Part shown: positions 12,301-21,108 of the stretch, one piece after another
Layout of the letters: each line of letters opens with the position of its first letter
Numbering within the stretch: position 1 is the stretch's first letter
Assembly (NCBI GenBank): GCA_009746045.1
Contig: RPFO01000154.1
Span: 6,339,038-6,403,037, forward strand
Direction of reading: 5' to 3'
DNA length: 64,000 bases
DNA from: Mesostigma viride
Taxonomy: Eukaryota; Streptophyta; Mesostigmatophyceae; Mesostigmatales; Mesostigmataceae
Notes under the pieces: model-generated
What the model saw: only the letters and a program-made list of their open reading frames with translations
Database searches by the model: none
What the model was told of the DNA's origin: nothing
Made by a program: the position numbers and the translations under genes

Positions 12301-15300
12301 CTTGGGAACCTTGTACAACTACCTGTACGGTTAACGCACTAGCCTGGGGGTGCGTGGCCACGCTGTTTGTAGTGGCGTTTTCAGCACTGTTCAGGCCGGT
12401 GTGTGACGCATGCCGGTGTTAATTAATTTAGGATGATGTCAGCTTGTGTGTCGGCGGGCCATGCCTTAAGCAAGCTAGGCAGGCAATGATCCGCAATTGT
12501 TTCTTTCACAATGGCGGCAATGGCCGCCTGTGCAAAATTGCACATTCTAGCGCGGGTTGCATCTGTCTTGTAGCCGAGGCAGATGGTGGCACAACCGCTA
12601 AGTTGTTCGACCAAGCATAGTATAGTTGGTCGTGCAACGGAAAGAAAATTTAAATTTACCCCCATGTCGTTTTCCCCGGCTGCGGGTCTTTTTGACATGG
12701 GCGAAGGATGGGGCGCTACTCCGGCGGTTTGGCCAGCTTCGGCGGAGCTGTTTATAAGTTTCTAAAACAGCTCTAGTGTCACATCGCAGGCTTGCCACCT
12801 TGCGATGGTGCGTGGGACGTGACCTGGAATCAAAAGGTCCCGAACCAGGTTCCTGTCAGCAACGACTTTTTTGTCATAAAATATTTTTTGTGGCGGCAGG
12901 TCAGTTGTCCAGCTGCCCCTGCCGAGGAGGGGTGGTTGGGGACAATAGGAGCCGCGCGAGAGTTGCGCTCCGAAGCTAGAAATTTCCCTATTGCGAGACT
13001 CGAGTTGGCGAGGGCGTCTCAGGGAGGCGAGGCTACGCCAGACCTTTGTCGTTCCTTTTCGTCTCAGCACCTGCTGCGCGGCTCAGTCTATTATGGTGTC
13101 GTAAAACCTCTTTCCTTTTTGGACGGTTCCGGAATTGCGAAATGCTGGCTCTTTTTGAGGGCTTGCTTTTGGGGTGGTCACCGGCTTGTGTCGCATTGTA
13201 ACAGCGGGCCCCTGCGGGGGTTAATATAGCCTAGCGCGGGCTGAGTCGCCATTTAAGATGTTGCGACACGCTCTTTCGCGCACGGTGGTCATGAGTTTAA
13301 TCGGCGCAATGGGGTTGGCGCCAGGGGGGGGTAATTGGGTGGAGGCTTCTTGCTTCCGCGTGCGGATTGAGAAACCTTAAGGCCACTGTTAACTGCTGCA
13401 TTTGTGGCAGGGCTCCACTTATTGTATTCAATCAAATGCTGGTCTTCTTGGGAGCTGAGTGATCTTAATCGGTTTTCTCTGAATATAGTTTAATTAACGC
13501 ATGCGGGAAAGATAAGGCCGCCATGCCTTGGCCTGGATGTGGAAGGCTGTCTGCGACATGGGCTGACTAATTCGATCTGTACAAAGGGTTTCCTGCTCGC
13601 CCGAATTTTCCTTGGATGACCCGGTTGTTTATAAGGGTCGGTGGCTATTAATTAGCGGTCCGAGAAAATTAATTGTAGGTTTTATACGACTTCACTTGCA
13701 AAGATTCGTGTTTGGTTGCACCAGCTGAGGTTAGGTGGGGACCTGTAGGGTCGGCTGGTTGCTTACCGAATCTTTGGCTGATTTGGGTTATTTAGTGAGT
13801 CGTGATTAATTATTGTAAAGTGGATTCGGACCGGCCCAAGGGGTCGATGGGCGCGTTTTATGTTTGTCAGTCTTGGGAACCTTGTACAACTACCTGTACG
13901 GTTAACGCACTAGCCTGGGGGTGCGTGGCCACGCTATTTGTAGTGGCGTTTTCAGCACTGTTCAGGCCGGTGTGTGACGCATGCCGGTGTTAATTAATTT
14001 AGGATGATGTCAGCTTGTGTGTCGGCGGGCCATGCCTTAAGCAAGATAGGCAGGCAATGATCCGCAATTGTTTCTTTCCCCTCCCTCCCACCCTGGAGGC
14101 TTCTTGCTTCCGCGTGCGGATTGAGAAACCTTAAGGCCACTGTTAACTGCTGCATTTGTGGCAGGGCTCCACTTATTGTATTCAATCAAATGCTGGTCTT
14201 CTTGGGAGCTGAGTGATCTTAATTGATAATGATTAGGCTCGATTGACAAACTTGGGCTGTAGGCTCGGATGCTGCGTTGGCTCACATGACGCCTTTGCCT
14301 GGCCTTTTCAAGGAGCAGCTCCCAATGCATATCTGTGGTCAATACTTCTCGAGCCTTACCCCCCTATTGCTAACCATTTCAAATTGCGTGTGTTGCTTGG
14401 CTGCATCATGTACCGTATTCTGTGTCTCGACTTGTGTTTGTCGTTTTTCAATACAGGTCTCAATCCATTCAGCGTGCCACGCACTCATGTCCCACGCAAA
14501 CGAGGCGTTTACACACGTCCGCCTCGTTTGTGAGCATGCCCACCCCTCTGACCGACCATGAAGTGCATGTCTGTGCGGTGACGGATGTCTGCAGAAATGG
14601 ATCGCGTACGAGGAGCAGGACACCAAAGTTCGCTACGAGTTGCACGACGACAATCACTGGCAGGTATGTCATTTGTCTGCGTCTCTCTCTCTTGATGCCG
14701 AGCGGGCATTTGATGGAATGGGACATGATTGTCCAGGAAGGGAGGGCATGAAGAAGAGTCGTGGGCCCTTTCAAAGCGGTACAGTGGGGGCTAGTGATGG
14801 CATTCACCCCTCAAGCCGAGAGACAAACAGCATCTTTTCCAAAAAGCAGTCTTCGTCTTTCCTCATCAACACGGACTGGACACCTGGCCTCCCCTCTTGT
14901 TCCCTCATTAACACCACTCTGCAATCACATCTCCCCTCCCCCCCCCCCCCCCCCTGCAGCTCTTCTGGTGGACCCTGGTGTTCTTCTTCTACCCGGTGCG
15001 GTGGATGGTGAAAATCACCGACCCCTCACAACCTCAAGAAATACTTCCCCCTGGCAAGGCGTGGGCGCCTGACCACCGGCTCATCTCTCCTTTCTATCAC
15101 ATCCCCATCGTCAAGTTCTGGACCGACACGCTCCTCTGGATGTTCTTTCTCATGTACATGGTGGCCATTGCCTTCACCGCCCACACGACCCACATCGCCT
15201 GGTACGAGATCGTGTTCTACTACTGGCTGGGGATGTTGTTTCTAAATGAGGGCCGGCAGACCTACCTGCGGGGCCGGCAGACCTACCGGCGGGGGCGGAA

Positions 15301-18300
15301 GAAGGTCCGTGGTTTCATGAAGAAGCTCCACATGATCCACCATCTGTTCCCCGATTTCTGGAACAAACTGGACGTCATCAACTATCTCACGTTCACGCTG
15401 TGGATGGCGCTGAGGATCGCCTGGTGAGCCCCCTGCTTGGATTCCAGGGTGCAATCATAGCTAATCATAGCACACTACGGTACGGAATAGTATTGCCACC
15501 CCCATACTAAGTAGCCATGTTTGACCATGCTATCTGCCGCTATAGTAGACGCCCATGCCTTATTCTTCCTTGGGATATGCGTTCACCTGGCATGCTTCCA
15601 ACTGTCTCCATGCCTAGCAGGTCTTACTCTTGTCATTCTATTAAGGCGTCTCTTGTCCTCTGCACCCAGCACGTTCTACGTACCGTAGTGGCCCTCATAT
15701 CAGTACCCATAATTATGTACGAATCGCCCTCGTACATGCCCAAAACAAACCTTCTTCCGGCCTCGTACAACCCAATGTATATCCTTCTGGCAGTCAATAT
15801 ACATATGAGGGCCCCCCAGAGGGTTCACCTGTAGAGGACCCTCATATACTCTGACAATATACCTACGTACTGTAAAAAAAAATCCCAAAAGTTAACGTAC
15901 ACGTAAAGAAAATTCCAAAAACTCTTCGTACGATGATTAAGCGTGCACGTATAAGGGCCACTATGGTGGTAGCATCAGAATCCTACAATACATTCAACAT
16001 CAGATCACATACAACATCAGAATCCAACAATAATAACCCAGCCATGGTGGCAATAGTTAGCCTGCATAATGTTTACCACTTAATTGCGATTTCTGATAAG
16101 CAATTTGAAGTTTGTAGCCGTTTGCAGCGCAGCAATGATCCAAGTCCGGGAGACACATAGTATGAGTATGATACGTCGGCGGTAACAAAACTGAAAAAAT
16201 TGCCGTATTTTTGTGGCTCATATGCGCGTATATGGCAACACGGTGCCTGGGCGTCCTTGATCGGTTTGCATGCAGCTCCCGCCTAGACAGCGACCGCCTT
16301 CGCCGCATCGCCCACGAGGTCCTCCTCCCCGCGATCGCCATGTCCTTCGTGCGCATCCTCAACGTGTTCAGCGTCTTCCCAAAATTTGGTCCCTTGCTCG
16401 TCACCGTGGGGAAGATGGTGACCGACATCGTCCGCTTCATGTGCCTGATGCTGGTCTTTCTGCTGGCGTTCGCGGTCATTTTCGCCGTCATCACGCGCGA
16501 GTGGATCCACATGGCGCACACGGGGGGGCTGCCCTCGGATGACCCGTCGTGTCGCGACGAGGAGAGCATGGAGAAGGCCTGTGGGGACGAATGGCGGAAG
16601 GTGAGTAACTCCCACTAGTATTACCTTAAGTAGAGGTCCGCCGTACATACGCGACCTAAACGTTACGTTGCGCGACACAAAGTACATAAGGTTTCGCCGT
16701 GTATGCGACCACATTGGGTCAAGGTAGCAGTGCACGCAGGTCAAGGATTGCATGCCAGTTATGCATGCTTAGAATGCCGGCCATGGCTTTGACGGCAATG
16801 ACTGTGTAAAAAGCTGCGTGGTTCCATGCTTTGTCGATTCAAATAAGACCAAGGTAGTGATGCCAGCTTCATTGTTGCAAGTGCGCTGCAGCCTGCCACG
16901 TGGCCTCTGGCAGGTGATGAAAGACGTGCGAGGTATCAAATGGCAATAAATCTTATTGCTTTGAATTAGTTAGTTAATCTACACTTTTACGACTGCGTCA
17001 CGTGAGCGTATTACTATCGTATTATATCATGTATAGTATATCATGTAGTATATATTATACTATTATGATCGATGAGTAGTATTCTATTTGGCATGTTACA
17101 AATGTGTTGACATGAAACGGACGCACCCGTCCATCCGTGTACAGTCATTCCCGCGTTAAGTTACGATCGCCGCCAAAATCTGGACGTCGTAACTTAACGC
17201 GGGAACATAACTTAACGCGGCCGGTAGGTAACTTAAATGGTAGAACTAGGCTAGCAGCCCACCCCCGCCTCCTCTGACGGACTTCTATACGGCAATCGAC
17301 AGCTCTCGTCAAGCCCGATCCAGCTGCAGCATCAAAGTCGCCCGATGTCCATTTTTCCAGCCAGATATTTACCGAAAGGTGGGCGCTGAGGTTTACACCG
17401 CCAAAATCTTGGCGTCGTAACTTAACGCGGGAACGTAACATTCAGAATCGTAACTTGACACAGGAATGACTGTATTGTGCTTGGATTTTATGTCGCGCCC
17501 ATGCAGGCGTACCCCTATGGCACGGGCACGCTCGCCTACTGGAGCATCATGGGCGAGTTTGGCGAGTCATTCCGGTACATGCAGGGCACGAAGCTGGGAT
17601 GTGCCATGCTGGGCATCTACGTGCTCATTGCGCAGATCCTACTCATCAACCTGCTTATCGCCATGATGTCCGACACGTACGGCAAGGTGCGCGACAACTC
17701 AGGTAAGGGACACCGTAAAGTACTGCGAATAGGGTAAGACAGGACCATGTCCAACATGTACGACGCAGGTGAGGCGAGCACGACTAAATAGAAATGGTTG
17801 GTGGGTTGTCGCTGCTGCAGCATGGGAGTCAGCACGAGTATCAAATCAACACATAGGGTACTGAGGAATAAGAGGGCAGTAGTAAATAGAAAAGCGAGAA
17901 GTACAGCCATGGATCAGAATGTAATTTTCGTCGCAATATAAAAATAGCCTTCACTTGATCTTGCCATGGTGTTCCTGTTGTGATTGCGCCCAACCTTGTT
18001 TCGATGCCAGAAACGATGGCTGTGTTGGTAACAGACTGCAGTTATGAAGCATTTTTTCCAGCTGTAATTGTTGTCATGATGATACCTAGATCTAGTAAGA
18101 TAGCTTGGTGCATGGCACGGGGAATATTAAGGAATATTCTCGAATGCGAAAAAGTGTGTTGAATCTGACATTGGCTTAGCCAGCACTCGGTAATATGGGT
18201 AGGCATGCCGAATGTTATTGACACATCAAGGGGTTTCCATTGCGCCTAATGGGCTACAGAAAACTTCGAAATGTTGTGGTCGTTCAATGCCCGTTCTGCC

Positions 18301-21086
18301 CACTCAAAACATTACCGGCAGTGTTGGGCTAAGGTTTAGGGGCCGCGGCCTGTTAACTCCCCTTCTGGCTGGGAAAAGAGACGAGTTGTCCTTATTCTCT
18401 CATGGACGATGACGCTGGGCCATGGCCGGGGCCAAGCCTCCTTTGGTCACGGCTGCTCCTATTACAGCGCAGTAACCACAGCCAGGCCCAAGCCAGCTAG
18501 ACCTGTGGATAAGTCCTGGCATGTGCCATGCTGAGTCAGCCAACGAGTATGCCCCACATGGGTCATACTCATCTGCACTGTATGGGTTGCTCATCCGCAA
18601 GATTTGGGTTGCTCATCTGAATTATGGGCACCCGGCTCGCCCTTCGTCCCCCTGTCTTCAAGCCTTCCGTCCATTTCATTTGCCATGACACCAACCTCCC
18701 AGGGCTGCTTTGTGCCCCCACGCATATTCTGGTTCTGGCAGATTGCGAGTTGAAGATGGAGCGCTTTGCTCAAGTGACCGTGCCATCTTCCTGCTTCCAT
18801 CTCCCCCAAACTTGGGTCTGATACGCTTTCTTATTATTCTGGCATGCAGACCGCGAGTGGAAGATGGCGCGCTTCAACGTGATCGTGGAGTTCATTGACT
18901 CGTCCGAGATCCCCCCACCCTTCACCTTGCTTGGCGCGTTCGTAAGTGACACTCACTAGCTCTGCAACTGCATGTCATGGGCCCACACATGAACACCCTG
19001 CCAGATCGCACTAGGCATGCCAGCGCTCCTGATGAAGCTGGTGCTGCTATACTACTATGAGGACTGCACACTACTAATTGAAAAACGCGGATAATCTACC
19101 GGCATAATTGAGTTTCCATGGCCCGGACCTTCCAGATTTCAGCTAGGCCTGCGCTGGTTGTCTCTTGATACTGCTATGACAATCGCGTACGTGGCCACAT
19201 ACGTGCACACATGTAGCGGGGGTTGAGGAACCGAGAGAATGTAGGCATGCCTTTTCGAGCACTGATGAACATGCACGCGTTGCATGCCAGAGTCGGCAGT
19301 GGGGCCCCCTGAAGAAAAAGTTCTTGTCTAACCCCATCTGTAGCTGTCAAAGGCTCGTCCTCTCGCGGGTAGTCGCACACAGCTTTTGGCACAGGGTTGG
19401 TCACCGGCCTTTATTGCCCCAGTAACGCTTCGATCTCCTTTGCACCGTCCGCATGTGGTGTTCGTTTTACTATCTTTCCCAGAAAGCCTGGTCCTGGCTG
19501 CGTTCGCACTGCAAGGGTCGCGCCCACGCTGACGATCTGGCCCCAATGCCTGGACACGGGGGGGAGCCGGGGGCCACCGATGCGACAGCCCCCATGGCAG
19601 CCAGAAACCGGCAAGCCTTTGCGGCGCCCAACTCGAACCTCTCTTGCTCTGCCTCGGATGTCGCCAACGCCAGTGGCAATGCCACTGGCAATGCGAGCAA
19701 GATGCTGAACAGAAGTGGAACCATGCGACCGCCCACGCTGCACCAGGTTGACAAGGACATTGGTGACGTCATGCGTGGGTGTAAGCAGACCATGCTGGAG
19801 CAACAGGACGAAAAGGAGCGGCGCTCCGTGGAATTCAAGGTGAGTGCCCGCTGGCGGGGGGCACTGGTCAGCCTAAATACCTGGCAGGGGTGGTTTTCCT
19901 AATTTATAGTACCCGGCAGCAAGCTTGTGTTAACTTGACGTCTTTTAAGAAAAGAAAAGATCAGAAGAATGTCTTTGAAGAAAAGAGTATTCACGAATGC
20001 TGTTTGCTGAAAGGCGCGAATGGCTATTCTCAGAGATGGCCACCCAAATACTCCTCAATTCTGGCCATCAGAATCAAGCATTGCCACTTGGTGCATAGTC
20101 CGTGTATGTAGGAGGCATGCAGCGAGCAGTGGCGGTCATAAACATGCAGAGACTCTTCCCGTCAATCGGTTCCAGCCGATTGGCTATTTTTCTCCGCCTC
20201 TCTTGGGATTGCTCTTATAGGGACAGGCATGTTCGACCCTTACTACTGTTTTGGTGGGCGTTTTCCTGGAAACCTACGGGTCGGTATGTCACTGTCCGCA
20301 CCACTGATCTAATATAGGCCATTTTCCTGCAGAGAAATGAAAGGTAGGAGCGGTGTTATCAAGCTTCATCCAGTGTGCCAACTGATTGATGTATTGCGGG
20401 GCCCTTGATTTGTTATGTTGCATGTCGCATCGGCCGTGGTAATGTGCAGCGGCTCTCACCCCACACCGTTCGCCTCTTTTTACTTCATGCTAGTAATATA
20501 CTCTACTACGTATACTATGACAGCTACCATTTTTTGTTGTTTTGCTACTGTAATACATAATGTGCAATGCGTGTTTAGTCAGCTGGAAGCCTGCTGACGA
20601 CCGCCTTCTTGCTTGGCCATGGAAAGCAATACTCAGTCGAGTCTCGTCAGCACCCGCAAACCTTGTCACTAAACTTAATTCCCAACGCCCGCGGGCTCCT
20701 CTTCCACGGCCTGACATTTTTTCGTACCAACATGCATTTGATCGCTGCGCCTTAATTTGCAGGTGAGTAGCGTGGAACAAGATATCAAGAGCCTCCAGGC
20801 TCAGCAGCAGAAAGACCACGAGGAGGTGGAGAAACGTAGCAACTTGCTTCAGAGCAGCATGAAACGCAGCAACTTGCTTCAGAGCAGCATGCTGGACGAG
20901 TTGAAGAAGCTACAGGCAGCTGGCATGTCGGGCGCTAAGCTTGAAGAAATGGAGCAACGGCTCGTCACGAAGATCACTGGCATGTCAGATGCCAAGCTCG
21001 AAGAAATGGAGCAACGGATCGTCAAGAAGATCGAGGACATGTTGGCAAACATGCTGATCGCCAACCAGGCGGCTATTGTGCACTGA
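261..21086 (+). CDS. TRPM-like (melastatin family) transient receptor potential cation channel, 5' partial, 14 recognised exons
   Basis: Exons: 261-344, about 2244-2631 (5' edge uncertain), 4018-4163, 5810-5895, 8541-8849, 9342-9425, 11550-11714, 14595-14663, 14960-15423, 16276-16600, 17507-17702, 18850-18941, 19483-19839, 20763-21086 (stop TGA). Splice phases agree at nearly every junction. In order the protein shows the SLOG-like N-terminal motif ILVEGGPNTITTVYE, the TRPM homology helices (AWN-like EWRSTRMLKEVIK; IDIILWALLNRHMDLAL), membrane segments S1-S4, S5 (SFVRILNVFSVFPKFGPLL), a pore with YWSIMGEFGESF, S6 (LLINLLIAMMSDTYGKV), a TRP segment with IPPPF, and a C-terminal coiled coil. Known family members are tetrameric plasma or organelle membrane cation channels gated by lipid, calcium or temperature. 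No C-terminal kinase or Nudix domain is present, so a simple channel is inferred. Ligand and ion selectivity cannot be read. Uncertain parts are a missing segment between exons at 5895 and 8541 (phases 1 and 0 do not join) and a frame break near 2190. Confidence 0.9.
508..638 (+). repeat. near-perfect hairpin with 58-bp arms (miRNA-precursor-like or small foldback)
   Basis: The arm 508-565 (ctagaaaccatctctgttca ... cgccatgtc) pairs with 581-638 (gacatggcgtgaag ... gatggtttcttga) with about six mismatches, including one G:U-type pair. The loop is 15 nt. It lies in the first intron of the TRPM-like gene. Confidence 0.85.
2244..2631 (+). CDS. TRPM-like channel, exon with 9-residue repeats and N-terminal homology helices
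   Basis: The secure part runs to the donor gtgggt at 2632 and encodes SLLETFKNREKELDEITG through MLKEVIK, matching the TRPM homology region. Before it lie four 27-nt in-frame repeats (about 2267-2375) coding for GAGTKAATK-like units. The 5' edge is unclear. An acceptor at 2165 gives CIAGLNDGS, then needs a one-base shift to reach CVLLPDGTPPDVYK, which resembles the GSGRAAD block of the family. An acceptor at 2243 avoids the shift but loses that block. Confidence 0.75.
4018..4163 (+). CDS. TRPM-like channel, exon DHLNKTSTT...IEQVDLR
   Basis: Acceptor atgacag and phase 0 entry. It encodes ankyrin-like helices of the TRPM homology region (QKALLLNAHPSFSILMDYGM). The donor is AG|GCAAGT, a GC donor. 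It leaves two bases that join the single base at 5810 to make an Arg codon. The competing GT at 4168 gives the wrong phase. Confidence 0.85.
5810..5895 (+). CDS. TRPM-like channel, exon ELYMDSYKKEESLWKF
   Basis: Acceptor gcgtgcag. It reads ELYMDSYKKEESLWKFVDKH then RATNGKMA, in frame with the preceding exon. The donor gtgggt leaves one base of a codon. The next recognised exon at 8541 enters in phase 0, so a small exon between them is likely missed or the donor is elsewhere. Confidence 0.75.
6623..6766 (+). repeat. three identical 48-bp tandem repeats (intronic minisatellite)
   Basis: The unit starts gaacccatgtcacc and repeats exactly three times. It keeps an open frame in which each unit encodes 16 residues (EPMSPNVSGDQAIEAI). 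It lies in the intron between channel exons 5895 and 8541. The perfect identity points to recent expansion. I have no splice evidence that it is an exon. Confidence 0.9.
6826..7032 (+). repeat. (CTCC)n microsatellite
   Basis: About 200 bp of CTCC with scattered CTC and CAT interruptions, pyrimidine on the sense strand of the TRPM-like gene, inside an intron. Arginine/glycine/glutamate-rich frames on the other strand are artefacts. Confidence 0.95.
8541..8849 (+). CDS. TRPM-like channel, exon ALHDTFPDMFHREC...IIQK
   Basis: Acceptor ccccgcag, donor gtaagt, phase 0 on both sides, 103 codons. IDIILWALLNRHMDLALCIW corresponds to the conserved 'LLLWAVLQNR' helices that follow the variable linker in TRPM proteins. 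Confidence 0.9.
9342..9425 (+). CDS. TRPM-like channel, 28-codon exon EYLKVAESF...DDRAIQ
   Basis: Acceptor ggtgacag, donor gtacgc, phase 0 on both sides. YLKVAESFEDLAVKVLDEY matches the family helix usually written as 'FEERAVELLEECY'. A decayed donor-like copy ending ccatccaggta follows about 60 bp downstream. Confidence 0.9.
9719..11456 (+). repeat. 1.7-kb polypyrimidine array (CCCCTCTT-type)
   Basis: Almost pure C/T on the sense strand, built of cccctctt and ccccctctt units with rare tcaccc, tgcccc and ctcccc variants. It lies in the intron between channel exons 9425 and 11550. Every frame is open, which explains several proline/serine/leucine-rich frames of 600-700 residues. None resembles a protein. 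Confidence 0.97.
11550..11714 (+). CDS. TRPM-like channel, exon ALEHPWARLKK...YQTSLQR
   Basis: Acceptor ttatcgcag lies 93 bp after the pyrimidine array. The donor is gtgggt, phase 0 on both sides, 55 codons. AMSLAVSATAKKFISSQHYQ matches the TRPM 'CLQLAVAAEDREFVAHPACQ' block that precedes S1. Confidence 0.9.
11899..13464. mobile_element. unknown 1.57-kb repeat element, copy 1 (full)
   Basis: This copy is followed directly by a second copy offset by 1571 bp. TTAAT stands before copy 1 (11894-11898), between the copies (13465-13469) and after copy 2 (14219-14223), as if it were the target. No terminal inverted repeats or coding capacity are visible. A 63-codon frame at 12231-12422 recurs identically in copy 2 and is not a gene by any other sign. 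It lies in a TRPM intron. Confidence 0.8.
13470..14218. mobile_element. unknown repeat element, copy 2 (internal deletion)
   Basis: The first about 610 bp and last about 130 bp match copy 1 with very few differences. About 0.82 kb of the middle (roughly 12513-13335 of copy 1) is absent and replaced by a short ccctccctccc junction. Near identity of the shared parts indicates a recent tandem event. Confidence 0.85.
14595..14663 (+). CDS. TRPM-like channel, 23-codon exon KWIAYEEQD...DNHWQ
   Basis: Acceptor tgtctgcag, donor gtatgt, phase 0 on both sides. It corresponds to the short segment just before the first membrane helix. Confidence 0.85.
14960..15423 (+). CDS. TRPM-like channel, exon for pre-S1 to S4
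   Basis: A run of C then tgcag forms the acceptor. It encodes LFWWTLVFFFYPVRWM, then SPFYHIPIVKFWTDTLLWMF, further hydrophobic helices and FWNKLDVINYLTFTLWMALR, matching S1-S4 of TRPM channels. The loop after S2 carries a small in-frame duplication (GRQTYLRGRQTYRRGR). It ends in phase 2; joined to the next exon it gives a Cys codon. Confidence 0.95.
16276..16600 (+). CDS. TRPM-like channel, exon for S5 and pore entry
   Basis: Acceptor tgcatgcag, donor gtgagt. SFVRILNVFSVFPKFGPLL and the following VGKMVTDIVRFMCLMLVFLL are the S5 region, with the conserved GP seen across TRPM proteins. The outer segment after S5 has two cysteines (DPSCRDEES, EKACGDEW) that could form the pore-loop disulphide. 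Confidence 0.95.
17142..17472. mobile_element. 331-bp MITE with TA target duplication, Tc1/mariner or pogo type
   Basis: The ends are inverted copies. The left begins CAGTCATTCCCGCGTT, and the reverse of the right begins CAGTCATTCCTGTGTC. Both continue into AAGTTACGA, and TA flanks each side (17140-17141 and 17473-17474). Subterminal cgtaacttaacgcggg motifs repeat inside. There is no coding capacity. It sits 35 bp upstream of a TRPM exon. Confidence 0.9.
17507..17702 (+). CDS. TRPM-like channel, exon for pore and S6
   Basis: Acceptor catgcag, donor gtaagg. It reads YWSIMGEFGESF (pore helix and filter region), then GCAMLGIYVLIAQILLINLL and IAMMSDTYGKVRDNS (S6 and its exit). An acidic filter region fits a cation channel. 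It leaves one base of a codon that pairs with the next exon. Confidence 0.95.
18739..18785 (+). repeat. decayed copy of the acceptor and start of the next TRPM exon
   Basis: The text ctggcagattgcgagttga and the following agatggagcgcttt copy the true exon edge at 18840-18885 (gcagaccgcgagtggaagat). In the same frame it reads DCELKMERF against the real DREWKMARF. It lies 111 bp upstream of the real edge in the same intron. Confidence 0.75.
18850..18941 (+). CDS. TRPM-like channel, TRP-segment exon
   Basis: Acceptor ggcatgcag, donor gtaagt. With the carried base it reads DREWKMARFNVIVEFID then SSEIPPPFTLLGAF. The W-K-x-x-R and PPP-F features match the TRP helix and TRP box region after S6 in TRPM channels. 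Confidence 0.92.
19483..19839 (+). CDS. TRPM-like channel, C-terminal linker exon
   Basis: Acceptor ctttcccag, donor gtgagt, phase 0 on both sides, 119 codons. KAWSWLRSHCKG starts the segment. A low-complexity Ala/Asn/Ser linker (NASGNATGNAS) follows, then a helical DKDIGDVMRGCKQTMLEQQ stretch leading to the coiled coil. No enzyme domain is seen. Confidence 0.85.
20763..21086 (+). CDS. TRPM-like channel, terminal coiled-coil exon
   Basis: Acceptor atttgcag, stop TGA at 21084-21086, 107 residues. VEQDIKSLQAQQQKDHEEVE and later heptads form a coiled coil, expected to support tetramer assembly as in other TRPM proteins. Two in-frame duplications are visible: a 30-bp unit (KRSNLLQSSM twice) and a 54-bp unit (GMSxAKLEEMEQRxVxKI twice). 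Confidence 0.88.
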   Translation: MSSVEQDIKSLQAQQQKDHEEVEKRSNLLQSSMKRSNLLQSSMLDELKKLQAAGMSGAKLEEMEQRLVTKITGMSDAKLEEMEQRIVKKIEDMLANMLIANQAAIVH

Positions 21087-21108
21087 GCCGACAGATGAGT
21101 GGCATTAA

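Noticed and set aside
12231-12422. 63-codon frame recurring at 13802-13993
   Set aside because: The repetition is explained by the duplicated element. There is no homology, codon bias or splice context.
20560-20819. Small frames on both strands just before the last TRPM exon
   Set aside because: Intronic, no motif, and they overlap the well-supported exon edge.
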